Source: CAVQFO01 sp963711725 (lineage in GTDB: Bacteria; Pseudomonadota; Gammaproteobacteria; Nitrococcales; Aquisalimonadaceae). From it: a stretch of 64,000 nt of DNA. Where the stretch lies: assembly GCA_963711725.1 (NCBI GenBank), contig CAVQFO010000024.1:1-64000 (forward strand), given 5' to 3'. The notes under the pieces were generated by a model. It was not told where the DNA came from. It saw nothing but the letters and a program-made list of their open reading frames with translations, and made no database searches. Position numbers and translations under genes: made by a program. Shown here in pieces: positions 18,564 through 26,389 of the stretch (positions are counted from its first letter, which is position 1; the number at the start of each line of letters is the position of its first letter).

Positions 18564-19592
18564 ATGACCATCAGGGACCTTACAGCCTTTAGCAAACGAT
18601 TCGGATTCGTCCTGGCCCTGCTGCTGGGCTTCACGGCAGCCGCTCAGGCGGCCACCCTGGAGGAAGTCACGGACTTCGCGCCCAATCCGGGCAATCTCCA
18701 GATGTTCCGCTACGTACCGGACCACCTGCGTCCGCACGCACCGCTGGTGGTTGCTCTGCACGGATGTCTTCAGTCCGCCGCGCAGTTCGACGACGAAAGC
18801 GGCTGGACCAAGATGGCCGACCGTTGGGGCTTCGCCGTCGTGTTCCCGCAGCAGCGGCTGAGCAACAACTACGCCGGTTGCTTCAACTGGTTCTTCCCGT
18901 TCAACGCCACCCGGGGTTCGGGCGAAGTCGCCTCGATCAAGGCCATGGTCGATCGCATGGTCGGCGACTACGGTCTGAATACCCGCCGGGTCTATGTAAT
19001 GGGGCTCTCCGCCGGGGCCGCCACCGCAAGCAACCTGCTGGCGACGTACCCCGACGTGTTCGCCGCGGGCGCCATCGTCGCGGGCGTGCCCTTCGGCTGC
19101 GCCACCGACGTAATGACCGGCCTGGGCTGCATGCAGCCCGGCGTCGACCGTTCCCCCGCCGAGTGGGGTGATGCCGTTCGCGCCGCCAGCGACTACGATG
19201 GGCCCCGGCCCCGGGTCGCCATCTGGCACGGCGACCAGGATCCGTTCGTGAATTACGCCAACGCCGGTGAACTGTTGGATGAATGGACGAATGTCCAGGG
19301 CATCGACGAAACGCCGGACTTCAGCAACACGATCAACGGCAACCCCCACAACGTGTATACCGGACCCCACGGCCTTCCGCTGGTGGAAACCTACCAGATG
19401 GTGGGCATGGGCCACGGTTTGCCCGTGAATCCGGGTGACGGCTACGACCAATGCGGAACGGCCAGCGACTACATGCTGGACGTGGACGTCTGTGCGGTCT
19501 ACTACATCGCGAGGGACTGGCGTCTGGACCGCCCCTTCGGGCTGGAAGGACTGCAGCGGTTGTTCTGGTGGCTGGATAACCTGCAGAAATAG
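18564..19592 (+). CDS. Secreted PHB depolymerase-family esterase (LpqC type)
   Basis: An exported alpha/beta hydrolase of 342 residues from the esterase-PHB/LpqC family. A signal peptide ends at TAAAQA. The oxyanion region is VVALHGCLQSAAQF, the nucleophile elbow GLSAGAATASNL, an Asp is in WHGDQDPFVN, and the likely His is in MGMGHGLPV. GCFNWFFPFNATRGSGE is typical of this family. Members hydrolyse short-chain polyesters, feruloyl or acetyl esters, so PHB itself is not proven. No C-terminal substrate-binding domain is present. It is followed by a strong terminator. With the gene at 4851 the window holds two different polyester-hydrolase types. Confidence 0.85.
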   Translation: MTIRDLTAFSKRFGFVLALLLGFTAAAQAATLEEVTDFAPNPGNLQMFRYVPDHLRPHAPLVVALHGCLQSAAQFDDESGWTKMADRWGFAVVFPQQRLSNNYAGCFNWFFPFNATRGSGEVASIKAMVDRMVGDYGLNTRRVYVMGLSAGAATASNLLATYPDVFAAGAIVAGVPFGCATDVMTGLGCMQPGVDRSPAEWGDAVRAASDYDGPRPRVAIWHGDQDPFVNYANAGELLDEWTNVQGIDETPDFSNTINGNPHNVYTGPHGLPLVETYQMVGMGHGLPVNPGDGYDQCGTASDYMLDVDVCAVYYIARDWRLDRPFGLEGLQRLFWWLDNLQK

Positions 19593-19618
19593 CACCAGCA
19601 TCAAGTCAAAATGCTGAA

Positions 19619-19646
19619 ACAAAAAACCCCGCCTTGCGGGGTTTTT
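19619..19646. terminator. Strong bidirectional rho-independent terminator
   Basis: AAAAACCCCGC (19622-19632), loop CTT, then GCGGGGTTTTT (19636-19646). The stem is perfect with A and T runs on both sides. It closes the esterase transcript. Confidence 0.9.
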
Positions 19647-19789
19647 CTTGTCGGCGAAAAACCGACCGTTTCCTCAGAACTGTGATTCACGCCGTAGTCC
19701 GGTCGCGACAGTGTGTGATACACCCTTAAGCAGGCACGATTTGCTCCACGCCCGCTTCACTCGCCACGACCGATTTCGGAAACAACTTT

Positions 19790-20302
19790 ATGAAAATATT
19801 GGACAAGCTCCGGCCGGCCGGCTGGATAGCGTCTCTGGCCACCCCGCTGCTCCTGGCAGCCGCCATCCCCGCCGCGGCGGCACCGCCCGTTGGAGTGCCG
19901 ATGCACAACCAGGGCTCCACCACCTTCTACGTGAAGGTCAATCTGCCCGGCTGGGGCGACGCCGACTTCCTGGTGGATACAGGCTCCAGCCACACCACCA
20001 TCGGCGAAACCACCCTTGAAAAGCTGCAGAAGGAAGGCAAGGCCCGCTATCTGCGCAATCTGGTCGGCACCCTGGCCGACGGCAGCCAGATGGTGGTGCC
20101 GATTTACCGCATTTCCGAGCTGCAAATCGGCGGCAACTGCAGTCTTCACAACGTCGAAGCCGCAGTCTTTCCGGGCAGCACCCGAAATATTCTGGGCCTG
20201 AGCGCCCTGACCCGCACGGCGCCGTTCCGCTTCTCCATGGACCCGCCCACCTTGTGGCTGGGCCAGTGCGAGGCGGACACCAGCACCACTGCCATGAACT
20301 GA
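19790..20302 (+). CDS. Exported retropepsin-like aspartic protease
   Basis: A small single-domain clan AA protease of 170 residues, half the size of pepsin, so it should act as a dimer. The signal peptide ends near IPAAAA. The catalytic motif is FLVDTGSSHTTIG and the second conserved strand is NILGLSALTR. These match the TIGR02281-type family of bacterial retropepsins. Substrates are unknown. The ribosome site is weak. Its downstream neighbour is the convergent EF-hand gene. Confidence 0.75.
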   Translation: MKILDKLRPAGWIASLATPLLLAAAIPAAAAPPVGVPMHNQGSTTFYVKVNLPGWGDADFLVDTGSSHTTIGETTLEKLQKEGKARYLRNLVGTLADGSQMVVPIYRISELQIGGNCSLHNVEAAVFPGSTRNILGLSALTRTAPFRFSMDPPTLWLGQCEADTSTTAMN

Positions 20303-20365
20303 GGCGCGGGCGTTCTTCCCAGCTCGCCCGGCGCATGGCCGGGGAACCGGTTCCTGAATAGAAAG

Positions 20366-20386
20366 GGAGGCGCCAGAGGCGCCTCC
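20366..20386. terminator. Hairpin between convergent genes
   Basis: GGAGGCGCC, loop AGA, GGCGCCTCC: a perfect 9-bp stem between the aspartic protease and EF-hand genes. There is no T run, so it may pause or protect ends rather than terminate strictly. Confidence 0.5.
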
Positions 20387-20429
20387 AAAGACCCTAGTGG
20401 GCACGGTGAGTCGGTGCAAAACCGGACGC

Positions 20430-20702
20430 TTACTTGTCGCTCTCGCCCTGCTTCTTGGCTTCGAACTGAGCGAACTCGCCCTGATCCAGGCGGTTGTCGC
20501 TGTTGGCGTCCAGGCTCTTGAATTTCTCCGCCAGCTGCGGGTTGGCAGTGGCCTCGTCAACACTGATGTAGCCGTCGCCGTTGGCGTCCAGCTGCTTGTA
20601 CATTTCATCTGCGCTTTGCTTCATGCCGTCGCTTCCGGCACCCGCCAGAGCGGCACTTGCGAAACCAGCCGCGACCACGCTCAGTATCCATTTGGTTTTC
20701 AT
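20430..20702 (-). CDS. Exported EF-hand calcium-binding protein
   Basis: A 90-residue periplasmic protein. The signal peptide MKTKWILSVVAAGFASAALA precedes two EF-hand loops, DANGDGYISVDEA and DANSDNRLDQGEF. Both have acidic residues at loop positions 1, 3, 5 and a Glu at 12, so calcium binding is likely. GGAGG is about 7 nt before the start. Such proteins are usually annotated as calmodulin-like with no known partner. Confidence 0.85.
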   Translation of the reverse strand: MKTKWILSVVAAGFASAALAGAGSDGMKQSADEMYKQLDANGDGYISVDEATANPQLAEKFKSLDANSDNRLDQGEFAQFEAKKQGESDK

Positions 20703-21048
20703 TGAACTGCCTCCATTTCAAATCGCTCTTTTCGACCGCGGACCGGCTTTCGCCGGCTTCCGGAGATATAGATAGCAAGCCCCGTGCCATCAATCGTTTT
20801 CTCTAGGAAAACATAGGGTTATGCCGTAGCGCGGCGACTGGACAAGGCGGATTCTGTCGCCGCAAGGCAACAGCTCTTTCACTCCGCGCGAACCCGGAGG
20901 CCGAAAATGGCTCAACCGCGCGGTTGGCGGTGGCTACCCGCACTGTCGTTACACGACTACAAATCGGATGGGAGAAATCGGGAAAGGCGACATCCCGGCG
21001 GAGACCGGAGGCGAGCACCGGCCACTCCGCCGAGACCGTCGATGGCAA
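20703..21048. other. Intergenic region, nothing recognised
   Basis: 346 bp between the EF-hand gene and the next minus-strand gene. Short open frames here lack ribosome sites, and no repeat or hairpin stands out. Confidence 0.5.
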
Positions 21049-21925
21049 CTACTCGGCGCGGACGTCCAACATCAACAGATTCGGAAGTTCGGCCGGGCTG
21101 ACCGAGGCCTTCGCAAGGAGCTGGGGCAGCGTCACGGGCTTTTCAGGATTGACCGCGACATGGATACGGCCGGGGTTGTCCAGGAAGGTCTTGAGCTGAC
21201 CGGCGATCGCTTTCATTCGCGCATCGGACTGCGTGGTTACGGACTCCTCGAGCTGTTTGTCTACCGCCTGCAGATAGGCCTGTTTGGTCATCCCCTGCTC
21301 CCGAGCCGTTTCCGTGAGAATGCGATCCACCAGCGAAGCATCGGTATACGTCAATCGAGCGCTGGCGAGAGTGAAGTCCGGAGCGGGCGTGGCGTTGCTC
21401 GATGACTCGTAGAGATGGAATTCGTGCAAACGCAGGCGGGCTTCCAGCCGGCCCACGCCGATCCAGATCCGCGATCAGGCGGCGCACGTCCATGACCTTG
21501 GCATCGGCGTCGTAGTCATACTCGATCTCGTAGTTCGCGTGAAGCTCTTTGTAGCCGTACTTCTGGAAGAGGTTGTCCTTGCTCCCCGGCACGTTCTCAA
21601 GGCTTTCCTCCAACCCAACCACGCGGGCGTGAAGATAGTGCGGGACCCGATGTTCGAGATCCATGCGCTCGACGACGACCTCGCGCACGGTCACGGGGCC
21701 TCGACCCGCCTGACCCGCGATGCGGATATTGGTGATGTGGGTATGGTAGAAAGGCAGCGATACGCGCACCCCCTCGTAACTCACGTTCAGCGGCTGAAGC
21801 TTGGCCAACCGCTGGTCCAGTTCCTGGCGCCATTGGCGCTCCATGTAGTACTTGGCTCCCACCGTCCCGGCAGCAGCCAGCACGACGACCAGCGCCACCC
21901 CCCAAAACACTCTGGCCCGGCTCAT
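21049..21925 (-). CDS. Membrane-anchored periplasmic protein of unknown function, one frameshift
   Basis: About 291 residues. Start 21925 (MSRARVFWGVALVVVLAAAG) has GGAGG 5 nt upstream and encodes an N-terminal anchor. Beta-rich sequence follows (LNVSYEGVRVSLPFYHTHIT, VTVREVVVERMDLEHRVPHY). An extra base near 21460 breaks the frame after RRLIADLD. The other frame continues GVGRLEARLRLHEFHLYE to DNPGRIHVAVNPEKPVTLPQ. I recognise no named family; the pattern loosely resembles AsmA/YdgA-like envelope proteins, a guess only. Confidence 0.6.
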
Positions 21926-22186
21926 CTCGTCCTCCGTTGGTCCATGTCTTTTCCTCCCCCGACGCGGGGCGAGCCGCCACTTTAGCATGGCCGGGCCCAC
22001 GCACCTCCGGCGAGGCGCCCCCTAGGGTCGGCCATGGAACTTCTGCCAAACCGCCCTATCGAAACACTTACAGGAGGAGAACTGTCGGCACGCCTGGGGA
22101 GGAGATTCGGGCTCGCGCGGTCGCGGGACGCGATTCAATTCCCTGATCACATGGCGTGACCGGTGCTACACGGCAAGGGGAATAGA

Positions 22187-22492
22187 ATGAAACGCGTACT
22201 TCTGAAGTTCCTGCTCGCGCTATCCGTTTTCGGCTTTATCGCCGGTGTCTCAGCCCACCAAGAACTGCAAAAGAGCCTGCACCAAGTCGCCCATCAGTGG
22301 CATGCGATTCAGAGCTATCCCAACCAGGACAAAGCTCAAGCCCTGCTTTCCCTCAAGAAGCGCACGAAAAACCTGGCCTCGCGCTACCCCGGCGAGAAGG
22401 CGCCGCGCGTTTGGCAACAGATCATTCAGGAGGATTTGCGTTCCATTGACGGGCATCAGCGACTATTGCCGCCGAGCGCCGGACTGATCTAG
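22187..22492 (+). CDS. Small exported protein, unknown
   Basis: A 101-residue protein starting MKRVLLKFLLALSVFGFIAG, a signal peptide, with AAGGGGAAT just upstream. The mature part is helical and basic (ALLSLKKRTKNLASRYPGEK). Its first part vaguely recalls tetratricopeptide-like exported proteins that continue much further, so the protein may be cut short by an undetected frameshift near the end. No function assigned. Confidence 0.55.
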   Translation: MKRVLLKFLLALSVFGFIAGVSAHQELQKSLHQVAHQWHAIQSYPNQDKAQALLSLKKRTKNLASRYPGEKAPRVWQQIIQEDLRSIDGHQRLLPPSAGLI

Positions 22493-22532
22493 GAATGGGC
22501 TTCAGGGGGCGGCGAATCCCGCCCCCGCTTCG

Positions 22533-23306
22533 TCAAGCGTTCGGCGCGGTGCCAGAACGGCCGGAGGTCGCATGCGGGTTGGTGCCGGAGAGTTCCCGCA
22601 ATCCCTCCATGTCGTCCAGGCAGACTTCCTTGCCTTCGGCGCTGAGCAGGCCCTGCTCCTGAAAACGCTTGAACAGGCGGCTCAGCGTTTCCGGCGCCAA
22701 ACCCAGGAAGTTGCTGAGATCATTGCGGGACATGGGCAGGCGGAAGCGGGTCGCCGACAAACCGCGTTTGGTAAACCGATCGGAAAGGCTCAGCAGCATG
22801 ATGGCAAGGCGCTGCTCCGCAGTGCGCTTGGCCAACGCCTGCAGCATTTCGTGATCCTCGAAGATCTCCTTGCTCATCAGCCGCAGCAACTGGCGCTGCA
22901 ACCCCGGAATACGGGTAGCCAGGTCTTCCAGATGCTCAAACGGGATCTCGCAGACACTGGATGTTTCCAGAGCGGCCGACGAACACGGATGGCGGCCGGA
23001 ATTAATGGCGTCCAATCCGATCAGCTCGCCCGGCAGATGGAACCCAACCACCTGCTCTTCACCGTCTTCGCTGAGGGTATAGGTCTTGAATGAACCGGAA
23101 CGCACCGCGTAGATGGCGCCAAAACGATCACGCGCGCGGTAGAGATGATCACCGGGGGACAGGGGGCGTTTCCGCTGTACGATCTCGTCCAGCAAGTTGA
23201 CATCGGTCGAGCTTAGACTGACCGGCAGACAGAGATCGCGAAGGCTGCAGTCCGTGCAAGCGACTCGGAGGCCGCCGAGCCGGACAACTTGTGCATTCTG
23301 CGTCAT
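22533..23306 (-). CDS. fnr: Fnr/Anr oxygen-sensing transcription factor
   Basis: A Crp/Fnr regulator of 257 residues that senses oxygen through a [4Fe-4S] cluster and controls anaerobic genes. All four ligand cysteines of the E. coli-type protein are visible: three in CTDCSLRDLC near the N-terminus and one in TSSVCEIPFEHLEDL. The dimerisation helix and the C-terminal helix-turn-helix follow (RFRLPMSRNDLSNFLGLAPE, TLSRLFKRFQEQGLL). The recognition helix ETLSRLF carries the E-xx-SR pattern specific for TTGAT half-sites. A short Pro/Thr/Ser tail extends beyond E. coli Fnr. It sits downstream of the pgpA end on the same strand. Confidence 0.93.
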   Translation of the reverse strand: MTQNAQVVRLGGLRVACTDCSLRDLCLPVSLSSTDVNLLDEIVQRKRPLSPGDHLYRARDRFGAIYAVRSGSFKTYTLSEDGEEQVVGFHLPGELIGLDAINSGRHPCSSAALETSSVCEIPFEHLEDLATRIPGLQRQLLRLMSKEIFEDHEMLQALAKRTAEQRLAIMLLSLSDRFTKRGLSATRFRLPMSRNDLSNFLGLAPETLSRLFKRFQEQGLLSAEGKEVCLDDMEGLRELSGTNPHATSGRSGTAPNA

Positions 23307-23526
23307 ATATACAACTCGGGCTTCAGCAGTTCACGGGGTCGGCACCCCGGGATATTCCCACGCAAATAGTAGGATGTTCGGTATTCTCTCACCACCGGCG
23401 AGGGAAAGCTAATCTCCAGCGAAGCCAAAATTAGTCCTGGGGTCGCGGAATATAAAGCTCGGCATCAGCCCCCTTTAGTTACCCTAGCTCACCCGGCCCA
23501 TTTCGCAAGCAGGCGTGACGACCGAA

Positions 23527-24018
23527 TCATCCCCAAAAATAACGGGCGCCACCGAGCACCGCCAACCCGGCGAAACCCGCCACCACGTCGTCCAGCATGA
23601 TGCCCAGGCCGCCGCCGATACGCCGGTCCAACACGCGGATGGGCCAGGGCTTGAGGATATCGAAGAATCGGAAGGCGACGAACCCGCCCACCACCCAGGC
23701 CCAGCCCGGCGGCGCGGCGAACATGGTGATCAGGTAGCCGACCACTTCGTCCCAGACGATGGAGGGATGATCGTGAACGCCCAGGTCATGGGCGGCGCGC
23801 CCGCAGATCGCAATCCCCGCCAGGGCCATGATGGCGGTGACCAGCGCATAGCCGGGCAGCGGCAACAGCTGGACCAGGAAATACACTGGAATGGCGGCCA
23901 GGGTCCCGAACGTCCCCGGCGCCCGGCGCGCGAGGCCGGCTCCGAATCCCAAGGCCAGGAAGTGCAACGGATGGGCCAGATTCAGGCGCCGCAGCGGTTC
24001 TTCGGCCCTGTCCGTCAT
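23527..24018 (-). CDS. pgpA: Phosphatidylglycerophosphatase A
   Basis: Dephosphorylates phosphatidylglycerol phosphate in the inner membrane, the last step of phosphatidylglycerol synthesis. It has 163 residues and about four hydrophobic helices. Family motifs are present: GFGAGLARRAPGTFGTLAA near the N-terminus, then IVWDEVVGYLITM, and FRFFDILKPWPIR-LD with the metal-binding acidic residues. Its start overlaps the thiL stop by 4 bp, so it is translationally coupled. thiL-pgpA at the end of the nusB cluster is the usual gammaproteobacterial arrangement. Confidence 0.93.
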   Translation of the reverse strand: MTDRAEEPLRRLNLAHPLHFLALGFGAGLARRAPGTFGTLAAIPVYFLVQLLPLPGYALVTAIMALAGIAICGRAAHDLGVHDHPSIVWDEVVGYLITMFAAPPGWAWVVGGFVAFRFFDILKPWPIRVLDRRIGGGLGIMLDDVVAGFAGLAVLGGARYFWG

Positions 24019-24995
24019 CGGCCGCCGCTCCGAAAGTGATCGTAGCCGCCGGCCGCCGGCTCGTACGCGCCGCCGTCGCCGCGCACCAGCCTGAGCCCTG
24101 ACGTCCGTTCAATCCAACCAACCGGCGTAATGGGCGTGTCCAGGAGTTTGGCCAACTCCGCCACGCGGCCCAGTTCCGATTCCGGGACGGTAAAGCAAAG
24201 CTCGTAGTCGTCGCCGCCATTCAGGGCCTGCCGGGGCGGCCGTTCGCCGTTGTATTCGGCAAGGAAGGCGGCGGACAGGGGAACGGCGTCGACATCCACC
24301 ACCGCGCCGCAGCCGCTGGCCGCGAGCACGTGTCCCAGGTCCGCCAGCAGGCCATCCGAGATATCGATCGCCGAATGCGCCAGGCCGCGCAGGGCTCCGC
24401 CCCACTCCGTGCGCGGCTCGGGGCGGTGCAGACGCCGGACGAGTTCCTCGCGGGTGGGAGTCCCGCCCCGCTCCCCGCCGAGCCACAGATCCAGCCCCAG
24501 CGCGGCATCGCCCAGCGTGCCGGTCACCACAATCCGATCGCCCGGACGTGCGCCACCGCGGGTCAGCGCCCGGCCTCTGGGGACCAGACCGCCAACCTGA
24601 ACGGTGATACTCAGCGGCCCTCGGGTGGTGTCTCCTCCCACCAGGGCGACGGAATGCCCGCGGGCCAGGCGGCCGAAACCAGCGGCGAATCCCGCAAGCC
24701 AGTCTTCGTCCACGTCCGGGACAGTCAGGGACAAAAGCGCGAAAGCCGGCTCGGCCCCCATGGCGGCGAGGTCGCTGAGATTGACCGCCAGCGCCTTGTG
24801 GCCGACTGATTCGGGCGGCGCGTCCTCTGGGAAATGAACACCGGCCACCAGGGTATCCACGGCGAGCACGATTTGCCGGTCCGGCGGGATGTCGATCACC
24901 GCGCCATCATCGCCGATGCCGAGCGCCACCTCCGCGCGGCCCGGAGCGAGGTCGCGGAAGTAGCGCTGGATCAGATCGAATTCCGACAGTGACAT
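24015..24995 (-). CDS. thiL: Thiamine-monophosphate kinase
   Basis: Phosphorylates thiamine monophosphate to the active cofactor thiamine pyrophosphate. The 326-residue protein begins SLSEFDLIQRYF and has GIGDDGAVIDIPPDRQIVLA, VGHKALAVNLSDLAAMGAEP, ALVGGDTTRGPLSITV and AIDISDGLLADLGHVL, the nucleotide and Mg-binding motifs of the PurM-like fold. It lies 27 bp after nusB. Length and neighbours are normal. Confidence 0.94.
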   Translation of the reverse strand: MSLSEFDLIQRYFRDLAPGRAEVALGIGDDGAVIDIPPDRQIVLAVDTLVAGVHFPEDAPPESVGHKALAVNLSDLAAMGAEPAFALLSLTVPDVDEDWLAGFAAGFGRLARGHSVALVGGDTTRGPLSITVQVGGLVPRGRALTRGGARPGDRIVVTGTLGDAALGLDLWLGGERGGTPTREELVRRLHRPEPRTEWGGALRGLAHSAIDISDGLLADLGHVLAASGCGAVVDVDAVPLSAAFLAEYNGERPPRQALNGGDDYELCFTVPESELGRVAELAKLLDTPITPVGWIERTSGLRLVRGDGGAYEPAAGGYDHFRSGGR

Positions 24996-25022
24996 AAGCC
25001 CCCGGGATGCAACCGCGGCGGA

Positions 25023-25484
25023 TCAGGCCTTGCCGATCTCGGCCGCGCGCATGGCGTTGCCTCGGCCCACCTTGTCCAGCACGCCGTTGATGTACTTGTG
25101 GCTGGCCTCGGCGCCAAACGACTTGGCCAGTTCCACGGCTTCGGTGATCACCACGCGATAGGGCACGTCCAGCCGCTCGTTGAGCTCGTAGACGCCCAGG
25201 CGCAGGATGGCGCGCTCCACGGGATCGAGGCTTTCCACGGCGCGGTCCAGAAACGGGCTCAGTTGCGCATCCCAGCGATCCAGCTGCGCCGGAATCGCGT
25301 GCAACAGCTCGTGAAAGTACGCCTGGTCGGCACGATCCATGTGCATCTCTTCGTCTTCCAGGAATTGCTTTTCAATGACGCCGAGATCCTGGCCGCCCAC
25401 CTGCCATTGATACAACGCCTGCAAGGCGCGCCTGCGCGCTTCGCGACGGGTGCGCGCACCGCCTTTTCGAGATGAGTCCGACAT
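25023..25484 (-). CDS. nusB: Transcription antitermination factor NusB
   Basis: Binds boxA RNA with S10 (NusE) to prevent premature termination on rRNA operons. It is 153 residues. RREARRRALQALYQWQVGG at the N-terminus and ILRLGVYELNERLDVPYRVV and ELAKSFGAEASHKYINGVLD in the second half are diagnostic. The ATG ends exactly at the left boundary of the 269-bp MITE, so any native leader between ribH and nusB has been replaced by the element. No ribosome site is visible in the last bases of the element, and translation efficiency may have changed. Confidence 0.95.
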   Translation of the reverse strand: MSDSSRKGGARTRREARRRALQALYQWQVGGQDLGVIEKQFLEDEEMHMDRADQAYFHELLHAIPAQLDRWDAQLSPFLDRAVESLDPVERAILRLGVYELNERLDVPYRVVITEAVELAKSFGAEASHKYINGVLDKVGRGNAMRAAEIGKA

Positions 25485-25753
25485 TAGGGTCTGTCACCAC
25501 GTCTGACGCGGGCTGCACCGAGCCCCTTTTGGTGCAAGCCTAGGCGGCGTGAGCGCGGTGTGGTTCCACTACATAAGCGAGCGCCAACACCGGATTGCGC
25601 CAAAAGGGACTCGGCCCTTTGGGTTGAGCCCGATAGGCGCCAATGCGGCGTTGCTTGTCGTTCATTTGGAATCACTAAACTTCTCTCCTCGCGCCTGACT
25701 GAGGCGCCTATCGGGCCCAACGCAGCCCGCGTCAGACGTGGTGACAGACCCTA
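25485..25753. mobile_element. MITE with 32-bp perfect inverted repeats between ribH and nusB
   Basis: A 269-bp non-coding element. The first 32 bases (25485-25516, starting TAGGGTCTGTCACCACGTCT) are the exact reverse complement of the last 32 (25722-25753). Inside are nested inverted repeats, for example GCCCGATAGGCGCC and GGCGCCTATCGGGC, so the whole could fold into a long hairpin. Both edges are TA, consistent with a TA target duplication as made by IS630 and some IS5-group transposases. It encodes no protein, so it would need a transposase elsewhere. The right edge supplies the ribH stop codon, and the left abuts the nusB start. Confidence 0.88.
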
Positions 25754-26215
25754 GAGCTGCCGCAACAGGCTGACCATTTCCAATGCCGACTGGGCGGCTT
25801 CGGCGCCCTTGTTGCCCGCCTTGGTGCCGGCCCGCTCGATGGCCTGCTCGATGGTGTCCACGGTCAATACGCCGAAGGCCACGGGAACATCATTGGCCAT
25901 GGACGCCTGGGCGATGCCCTTGGTGCATTCACCGGCCACGTATTCGAAATGAGGCGTGCCGCCGCGGATCACCGCGCCCAACGCGATCACCGCGTCGTAG
26001 TCGTGGCTGCGGGCGAGCCGGTTGACCACCAGCGGCATTTCGAAGGCGCCGGGCACGCGCACGATGTGCAACCGGCTTTCCGGCACACCGTGGCGGCGCA
26101 GCACATCCAGCGCGCCTTCGAGCAGGGACTCGACGACGAAGGAGTTGAAACGGGAGACGACCAGCGCGAAGCGGCCGTCCTTTGCAGTGAAATCACCTTC
26201 GGTGGTTTTGATCAT
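25751..26215 (-). CDS. ribH: 6,7-dimethyl-8-ribityllumazine synthase
   Basis: Condenses 5-amino-6-ribitylaminouracil with dihydroxybutanone phosphate, the penultimate riboflavin step, as an icosahedral assembly. It has 154 residues. RFALVVSRFNSFVVESLLEG, VRVPGAFEMPLVV, IALGAVIRGGTPHFEYVAGE and VAFGVLTVDTIEQAIERAG are the standard motifs, with the catalytic His in the TPHFEYV segment. The last bases of its TAG stop lie inside the MITE. The protein ends SLLRQL, so at most a few C-terminal residues were altered by the insertion. Confidence 0.94.
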   Translation of the reverse strand: MIKTTEGDFTAKDGRFALVVSRFNSFVVESLLEGALDVLRRHGVPESRLHIVRVPGAFEMPLVVNRLARSHDYDAVIALGAVIRGGTPHFEYVAGECTKGIAQASMANDVPVAFGVLTVDTIEQAIERAGTKAGNKGAEAAQSALEMVSLLRQL

Positions 26216-26301
26216 GAGACCTTGTCTTGTCGTTCAGGCTGTTGGGGAATTCCGAGCCGCATGGTAACCGAAGCGGCTCGATATTCAGGAATCTTGTGAT
26301 T

Positions 26302-26372
26302 GTTCGCGGCGTTGCGCGCCGCTCCTACGGTGATTGTAACTCTTGTAGGAACGGCGCTCACCGCCGCGAACC
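26302..26372. repeat. REP-like palindromic pair, copy 3
   Basis: The left unit (26302-26328) runs from GTTCGCGGCGTTGCGCG to CGCTCCTAC. The right unit (26345-26372) runs from GTAGGAACGGCGC to CGCCGCGAACC. It fills most of the 174 bp between ribH and ribBA. Confidence 0.85.
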
Positions 26373-26389
26373 GGTTTCGCACGCGGCGC

